Shown piece by piece: positions 57,217 to 64,000 of a DNA stretch of 64,000 nt; the stretch's first letter is position 1, and each line of letters begins with the position of its first letter. The DNA lies in contig OY970823.1 in NCBI GenBank assembly GCA_963853835.1, positions 66,349,845 to 66,413,844 on the forward strand, in the 5' to 3' direction. The translations under genes and the position numbers were made by a program. The notes under the pieces were generated by a model. It had not been told where the DNA came from. It made no database searches and worked only from the letters and a program-made list of their open reading frames with translations. Source of the stretch: Calendula officinalis. Lineage: Eukaryota > Streptophyta > Magnoliopsida > Asterales > Asteraceae.

Positions 57217-57265
57217 GAACTCTCCAGAACCTCTTTCCTTCAAACTCTCTCGTTGGTTTATAAAA
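57217..57265 (+). promoter_or_regulatory. HOP promoter: degenerate heat-shock element and TATA box
   Basis: GAA at 57217 and 57227 (10 bp apart) with ctc between them and ttc at 57235 resembles an imperfect nGAAnnTTCnnGAAn heat-shock element. TATAAAA is at 57259-57265, 94 bp before the ATG. HOP genes are commonly heat-induced; the element itself is weak. Confidence 0.4.
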
Positions 57266-57358
57266 CCCTAATTTCTCTGTATAATCGGCCAAATTGAGGG
57301 CAATTCTTCCGACGATTCCAGATTACAAACGGTCACCTACCGCCGGTAACGATAGCAA

Positions 57359-60300
57359 ATGGCTGACGAAGCCAAAGCCAAAGGCAACGCCGCGTTCTCT
57401 GCCGGTAATTACACAGATGCCATCCGTCACTTCACTGACGCCATCAGCCTCGCACCTAACAACCACGTCCTTTACTCCAATCGCTCCGCCGCTTACGCTT
57501 CCCTGAATCAATATTCCGAAGCCCTAACAGATGCTAAAAAAACCGTCGAGCTGAAATCGGACTGGTCAAAAGGCTATTCACGGCTTGGCGCCGCTCATCA
57601 CGGATTGCATCAATATGACGAGGCTGTTTTGGCTTATAAGAAAGGTCTTGAAGTCGATCCTAATAATGAAACTCTGAAATCTGGACTCGCTGATGCGCAG
57701 TCAGCTCAGGCGGCTGCATCGGCATCCTCTCGACCACGGGGACCGCCGAATAACCTATTTGGAGATGCGTTTGGGCCAGATATGTGGGCGAAGCTTACGG
57801 CTGATCCGGCTACACGGTTGTTTATGCAACAGCCGGATTTTGTTAACATGATGAAAGATCTTCAACGAAACCCTAGCAATTTGAATTTGTATCTGCAGGA
57901 TCAGAGAGTGATGCAAGCGTTGAGTGTGTTGTTGAATGTTAAGATGCAAGCTCATGCTCCAGGTGATGATGTGGAGATGCCAGATTCGCCCCCGAAAGAG
58001 AGGAAACGTTCAGCTGATGAAACCGAGCCGGTGAAGGAGAAGAAGCGTGAGCCGGAACCAGAGCCGGAGCCGATGGATGTTCCTGACGAGGAGAGAGAGA
58101 TTAAAGAGAAGAAAGCGCAGGCGCAAAAGGAGAAAGAGGCTGGTAATGCTGCTTACAAGAAGAAGGATTTTGAAACAGCTATTGCACATTATACAAAGGC
58201 CATTGAACTGGATGATGCAGATATTTCATTCCTTACAAATAGAGCTGCAGTGTACCTGGAAATGGGAAAGGTATGCAGTTGTTTTAACTTTAATCATTTT
58301 GAACTTTCTGAATGTGCTAAAGTTTCAAACGTCGAATATATTGCTTGGGGTAAGGTGTGGCCTTTTCTAACTTTTAATGCTTTTGAACTTTCTGAATTGC
58401 TGAAGTATCAAATTTCGAATACGTGGCTTGTCTGTGCTGTATTGATTTTTTGTATCCTAGACCTATATATTGATTGAACTAGTAATGTGCTCTGCTAATA
58501 ATCAGATTAACTAAAACATGCTTGAATTGTGACAAAGCTTAGGCCTCTCCCAACCGTGACGCGTCACTAAACTCATCACTAAACACATCCCTAACCCATC
58601 CCCACTTAAAAAATTATTAAAATATTACCCAAACACCCCCTCCCCCCTCACAAGCCTCACGACGCCATCCCCCAATCCGTCCCCACCACGACGCCTTTCT
58701 ACTGACGCACCCCGCGACGCCGCCGTGCCAACGGCTTCCTCCGTTGACGGGTTAAAAGTTGCCAACGACGGGTGCATTAGGGATTCTTGTGACATTATCA
58801 ACTTCTGGTAATGGGGAATTATGTTATTTGGCTTGAAATATTTTGAATAAGGGAATTGGATGATCAAAGAAAGTTAATCATTGTTTGTCATGTACATATT
58901 AATTGCACATCAATGTAGAAGCACCCTATCTAACAGCATGCTAACTTAGTACCTTTCTTGGTTTTTGGTGATGAGATATGACTTTACACCGTTTTAGCAT
59001 AATATAAACAAGTTTCTATTTCTTTACAGTATGATGAATGCATCAAAGATTGTGAGAAAGCTGTGGAGAGAGGAAGAGAGCTTCGTTCAGATTACAAGAT
59101 GGTTGCAAGAGCTCTAACAAGAAAAGGAACCGCTTTAGTCAAAATGGCAAAAACCTCAAAAGACTTTGAACATGCAATCGAAACATTCCAAAAAGCTCTT
59201 ACTGAACATCGTAATCCAGACACATTAAAGAAACTTAATGAAGCTGAAAGAGCAAAGAAGGATCTTGAACAACAAGAGTATTATGACCCTGAACTTGCTG
59301 AAAAAGAACGTGAAAAAGGTTAGCTTCTAATCCTTAGTCTGCATTTTCTTCTAATGTTTGTCTAATAATTGAATTATGAATCTACTTTAGGAAATGAATA
59401 CTTCAAAGAGCAGAAATACCCAGATGCTATCAAGCATTACACTGAAGCTTTGAGAAGAAATCCCAAAGACGCAAAGGTATTTTCTTTGGTCTTCAATTTT
59501 GATACATTTACGTATGAATGCGTTAATATGGGTTCTGTTTTATCTCAAACGGGCCAATCTAAAGAAATTTGCTAAAAGGGGATCATGTCATATGACAACC
59601 TCAGACCCGTTCTGATCACATTTTCATGTTGGTTTTTTTGTTTTGTTTTTAAAAGGCATATAGTAACAGAGCTGCTTCCTACACAAAATTGGGGGCAATG
59701 CCAGAAGGCCTGAAGGATGCAGAAAAATGCATAGAAATCGACCCAAAATTCTCAAAAGGGTACACCAGAAAAGGTGCAATCCAGTTTTTCATGAAAGAAT
59801 TCGATAAAGCTTTAGAAACTTACCAAGAGGGATTGAAACATGATCCTCAAAATCCAGAATTACTAGAGGGTGTAAGAAGGTATAATTAATTATTTCTGTA
59901 AAATGGTCAAGAAAGTGGGCACGGGCCGACCCGACCCGCAATCCGCCCGTCCGTTTGGTTTTATCTTGTTCTAAATTTGGATTGCTTGTTTACTTTCAGC
60001 TGCGTGCAACAAATTAACCGAGCTAGCCGTGGGGATCTGACACCTGACGAGCTAAAAGAAAGACAGGTTTGAATTTTATTTAATATCTATTTACTTAAGT
60101 TTCCATTATAAAGTTTTGATTTTTATAATTGTTTATTATTTTGCAGGCAAAGGCTATGCAAGATCCAGAAATTCAGAATATTCTAACGGACCCGGTTATG
60201 GCACAAGTAGGATTTGTTTGTTCTGTTAAATGTTGTTTGGGTTTGAATTTGTGGTGACTAATAATAAAATGTGTTTTGTTGGACAGGTGTTGAAGGATCT

Positions 60301-60400
60301 TCAGGAGAACCCAAAGGCTGCACAGGATCACATGAAGAATCCTTCTGTTATGAACAAGATTCAGAAGCTTATCAGTGCTGGCATTGTGCAGATGAGATGA
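57359..60400 (+). CDS. HOP: Hsp70-Hsp90 organizing protein (HOP/STI1)
   Basis: Seven exons with GT/AG borders: 57359-58270, 59030-59318, 59391-59476, 59656-59879, 60000-60066, 60147-60206 and 60287-60400. They give 583 residues, close to Arabidopsis HOPs. The protein bridges Hsp70 and Hsp90 in the cytosol. Domains: TPR1 (about 2-115) with the full carboxylate clamp (Lys6, Asn10, Asn41, Lys71, Arg75); DP1 (about 140-195); a basic, probably bipartite nuclear signal (213-230, KERKR and KEKKR); an acidic PEPEPEP linker; TPR2A (about 255-375, Lys259/Asn263/Asn294); TPR2B (about 390-505); DP2 (about 530-583). Intron 1 (759 bp) contains an 84-bp tandem duplication (gaactttctg at 58301 and 58385) and a C-rich segment (58540-58770) that may be a degraded MITE. 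No defect was seen. Confidence 0.96.
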
Positions 60401-61230
60401 TTTTCTTTTCATATATTAAGTTTTTGTTCTGGTTATTGATAAAAACGCTTTAATTGGGTTTGGTCACGGTGAATGATATGATTAAAACTGATGAAAGTTT
60501 TGTTGCATTTTTAGGGATGTATTGATTTGACATGATTTCAGTTTCTATTTTTATGTCCAACTTGTTTTTGATGTGGTGGTCTCTTCTCAATCGTGATTAA
60601 AACTGTAACCGTATTCAAATTTCAAATACATAATCAGTAGTCCAAATGTTTTAGTTCGCTTCATGGTCTAGTTCAGTACCGAACCACTTCTAAATTACAC
60701 CACTAGAATACTAGGAGGGATTCAACAGTGACGGATTGATGGCCAAATAATCTTAACTAATTCAAAATTCAACAGTTGAAAACTATAACTGCACGAAATA
60801 ACTTCCTAGCTAAAATGTGAATCAGGTTACCGTACCACACTTGGATTAAAATCCGAGTAAAATAAAACCAAAAAGTCATCAGAATTTTAAAACTGCTCAT
60901 AGTATCAAATCAATAGGTTCTGATGCTTAGATTGTTCGGCATCATTTTTTTTTTTTCAATTGTTGTAAACAACAATTGATGTACAATTTTACGCGGGTTC
61001 AAGAAGGTTGTCCTTTGAATTTAGAACAAAATGTACTTGTGGTAATGAATTAAAATACAAAAGTTTGACATTGTTATCATCGTACATAAATCATCTAACC
61101 TTATTTTTAATCTTTGTTCTTCGTACAATCTTTTTGTCCCTATTTTTTGGTCAAAAAGCTCAAACCATTTTAGACAGCTAGATTTTCTTGTTCGGAAATT
61201 TCTAAAGAAACTCTACATATAGCTGTATGT
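60401..61230. other. HOP-legumain intergenic region
   Basis: HOP 3' UTR and spacer. The only structure noted is a perfect 11-bp-arm inverted repeat (tcaattgttgt, loop aa) at 60956-60979 after a T-run. Confidence 0.5.
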
Positions 61231-61235
61231 TTGTG

Positions 61236-61244
61236 TATATATAT
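61236..61244 (+). promoter_or_regulatory. TATA box of the legumain gene
   Basis: TATATATAT lies 52 bp before the ATG at 61296, giving a short leader. Confidence 0.5.
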
Positions 61245-61295
61245 GTAGACATGAAAACATATAAGCTCCACTGAATCACAATCTTTTTGTTCAAT

Positions 61296-64000
61296 ATGGC
61301 AAATTGGACAATCGCTTTCCAACCCAAACTGTTACTATTAATTGTGCTTGTGGTACAATTATGCGAAGCTAGCAGGCCGAGCTTGTTCAGTATGTTTGGT
61401 TCCACCAACGACCCACAAAGCAATAGCACGGCGTGGGCAGTTCTCGTAGCTGGTTCAAATGGCTATGAGAACTATCGTCATCAGGTGAATTTGAGCAATG
61501 TCCTTTAGTGACATACTTACAAAGCGTCTCTATAAGTTAAGTTAGAGTGGTCCCTAATTGTTCCCAAATGTTTTATCTACACATTATAAGGTGCCAACGC
61601 AACGAAAATATTTAGAGACCAAACTTTAGATATCACGCAGTGTTGTTTCTAAATGTAGGGTTTTTGTGACGCCATATTGTCTCAATAACTATTTTCAAAA
61701 ACGCAAATATATTTCAAACACGTGATCTCTAAGGAAATTAAAAAATAACAATGGTCTTGAAAAAATATATAAAATTCGACTAAACATAAAAGTTCACTTT
61801 TATGACATTATATTTTTTGTGTTGATCTATCATTCTTGAAATTCGGTGAGTAAAATAAAATTCAGGAAAAAATCGAAAGTCGGGCTTTTAGTCATGACAA
61901 AATGGTCTCTGAAAGTAGCTATTTTTCTGTTGTAAGTTACTTTCTCGCCTCACATATGGTGGCAAAAAGTAATTAATAAATGTAAATTAATGATTACTTT
62001 CGAAGACCACGCGTGACAAAATGTATTTATATATTTTTAGAGATCACAGTGTGTGGTGTCAAAAGAAACTTTTAAAGATGGAGTTTTTGAGACAAAGCTT
62101 TTAAAGACGACAATGATCGATCTCTAAAGTTCTTTTGAGATGACTTTCAAACTTTTTACAACCACTTTATGGTATCTAAAAGTCGGTTTTCTAGTAGTAT
62201 GTGGGTAAAAACCCAGTCTAATACCTCCATCGCTACATGTAACGTCCCTTGTAGTGTTTAATATAGTGTTTATAATGTCTTGTGTCTTATTATTTTAGGC
62301 AGACGTTTGTCATGCATATCAAATACTGAAACGTGGCGGGTTGAAAGATGAAAACATAATCGTGTTCATGTACGATGATATTGCAAATGATCCAAGTAAC
62401 CCGATGCCTGGTGTCATAATTAATAGACCCAATGGCTCAGATGTCTATGCCGGTGTGCCAAAGGTATGCCAATAATCAATTCCAGACTCTTTCATTTGTT
62501 TGCTCTTATAGGAAACATTCTGTCACAATTATGTATTGGTTTCGTACAATTAAATTTTAGGTCAAAATACATTTTATTATTTTGAATTTGGCTAGCTAGG
62601 TCTTTTACTACTCTGAAGTATTAAAGGTGTAGCATGATATTCTGAACTTGACAAAATCGTTGATTTAATACCATGACTCATTAAATGATCGTGTTTTCTT
62701 ACTTGACTTTTTTTCGTTAATTATACAATTATCTCAATATATTGATATTAGAAAGCAAATCACGTGAGAAAACAAGACCAAAAATAGTTAGTCAAGGTAC
62801 TACATCGACATTTTTATTAAGTTCAGTATACCATATTACACCTTTAATAGTTTAAAGTAGTAAAAGATTTATTCAGACAAGTTCAGTGCTAAAATATATT
62901 TTGACTTTAATTTTATCAAACAACAATGTTTAATATGCAACAATTGAAACTATGTCAGGATTATACGGGTGAAAGCGTAACAGCATCCAATTTCTACGCT
63001 GTACTTCTAGGCAATGTAACAGGGGTGCAAGGTGGAAGTGGGAAGGTTGTAGCGAGCAAACCGGATGATAAGATCTTTGTGTATTTCACCGATCACGGCG
63101 GTCCTGGACTTCTTTGTACTATACTCGTGTTTTCAATCATTTGTTATTAATTGTGGACCATGATCAAAATGTTATTACTAACGTATTTCCCTTGTCAATT
63201 GACATAGGTATGCCAAACGTGCCTTACATTTACGCTAATGATTTCATTGAAGTTTTGGAAACAAAATACGCAATGGGTACCTATGATGAGATGGTAATTA
63301 ATACACATTTTTCTCCGCATTTATGGCTGATAATCGATGATCTATAACTATTTGAATGTTAAATGTAGGTGATATATGTAGAAGCATGTGAAAGTGGAAG
63401 CATATTTGAGGGTCTACTCCCTGCAGATTTGAACATTTATGTGACAACGGCATCGAATGCAAACGAGAGCAGTTGGAGCACATATTGTCCCGATATGAAC
63501 CCTCCTCCACCTCCAGGGTTTGACACTTGCTTAGGTGACTTATACAGTATTTCATGGATGGAAGACAGGTATTTTATTTTTCTTCTTTTTTTCATAAAGA
63601 GTATTGACATTTATTATTCATTAGCAACGGAATTAAATTAACATCCTCTTTTTGTGACTTTTGGTTCTTAGTGACTCGGAAGATTTGAGGCTTGAAACTC
63701 TTGAACAACAATACTTAAAGGTTAATTAATAATTACAAGTGTTTTTCTTTTTGTTTTCTTGATATAATTTCTATCGATTTACAAGTATTTGAAACAATAT
63801 CTGTCACACAAAATGTTTGTAGGTGAAAATGAGGACTTACAATAACAATTCATCAGAGGGATCTCATGTGATGCAATATGGTACTCTAAGCATAAGCAAT
63901 GAGACAGTTTCGGTTTATCAAGGTTCTACTCCTTGGAACTTCTCTGCAAACCCAATTCAATCTTTTAAACCCATGGACGTTGTCGATCAAAGAGATGCGG
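61296..64000 (+). CDS. vacuolar processing enzyme / legumain (C13 asparaginyl endopeptidase), 3' end outside the window
   Basis: Exons 61296-61484, 62299-62463, 62959-63115, 63208-63293, 63369-63568, 63672-63720 and 63823-64000+ join in frame (341 codons seen). The enzyme cleaves after Asn/Asp in the vacuole, maturing storage proteins and taking part in cell death. The protein has a signal peptide (about 1-27), [24 protein letters not shown], catalytic His164 in TDHGGPG and catalytic Cys206 in YVEACESGS, then SSWSTYC, a Pro-rich loop (PPPPP) and CLGDLYS. Two points differ from the usual family: Cys171 stands where GMPN normally has Gly (HGGPGLL then C; the codon spans the exon 3-4 junction), and Ser236 follows Trp where many proteases have Gly. 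The C-terminal prodomain is off the window. Confidence 0.92.

Noticed and set aside
58537..58790. MITE in HOP intron 1
   Set aside because: Composition differs from the intron, but the ends do not form convincing inverted repeats.
60956..60979. Terminator hairpin
   Set aside because: A perfect inverted repeat, but this kind of terminator is not used by plant pol II genes; probably chance or a MITE relic.

Overview
The window is nuclear DNA from a flowering plant. It has intron-containing genes with GT/AG borders, plant-specific families (CYP706 P450, pectin methylesterase inhibitors, legumain), AT-rich intergenic DNA and many plant transposons. The genes and LTR families look like those of a eudicot, possibly Asteraceae; that family guess is weak.

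Genes. A two-exon CYP706-type cytochrome P450 lies on the minus strand (12054-14332). Four single-exon pectin methylesterase inhibitor (PMEI) genes follow on the plus strand (20.3, 22.7, 27.6 and 35.2 kb); they form a dispersed tandem family, and the first has lost two of the four conserved cysteines. At the right are a decayed chloroplast elongation factor G pseudogene (54.4-56.5 kb), an intact seven-exon HOP/STI1 co-chaperone gene (57359-60400) and the first seven exons of a vacuolar processing enzyme/legumain gene that runs off the window (61296-64000).

Transposons fill most of the rest. Positions 1-8011 are a minus-strand Ty1/copia element with several stops, split by a complete 1829-bp solo LTR of a Ty3/gypsy-like family. 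Positions 38444-52815 are a nested stack. A plus-strand Ty1/copia element has its left LTR broken by a 1123-bp solo LTR, and its pol broken by an 8385-bp minus-strand LTR element. That inner element has an intact gag but no pol, and its two LTRs are almost identical, so it inserted recently. DNA elements include two ~1.17-kb Mutator-type elements with perfect 9-bp target duplications (one with a captured coding fragment), three TTA-flanked Harbinger/Tourist elements (two forming a large inverted repeat), three Stowaway elements, a MITE with a palindrome at each end, two Helitron-type 3' ends (one beside an RPA70-like gene fragment) and a probable tRNA-derived SINE.

The most unusual points are the gag-only element, whose gag stop codon lies in sequence homologous to the LTR of another element in the window; the paired cysteine loss in one PMEI; clusters of a 14-bp palindrome in two related TIR elements; the MITE with palindromic ends; and odd residues near the active sites of the P450 and the legumain. 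No prokaryotic or wholly new gene system was found. All comparisons were made by eye; no database search was run.
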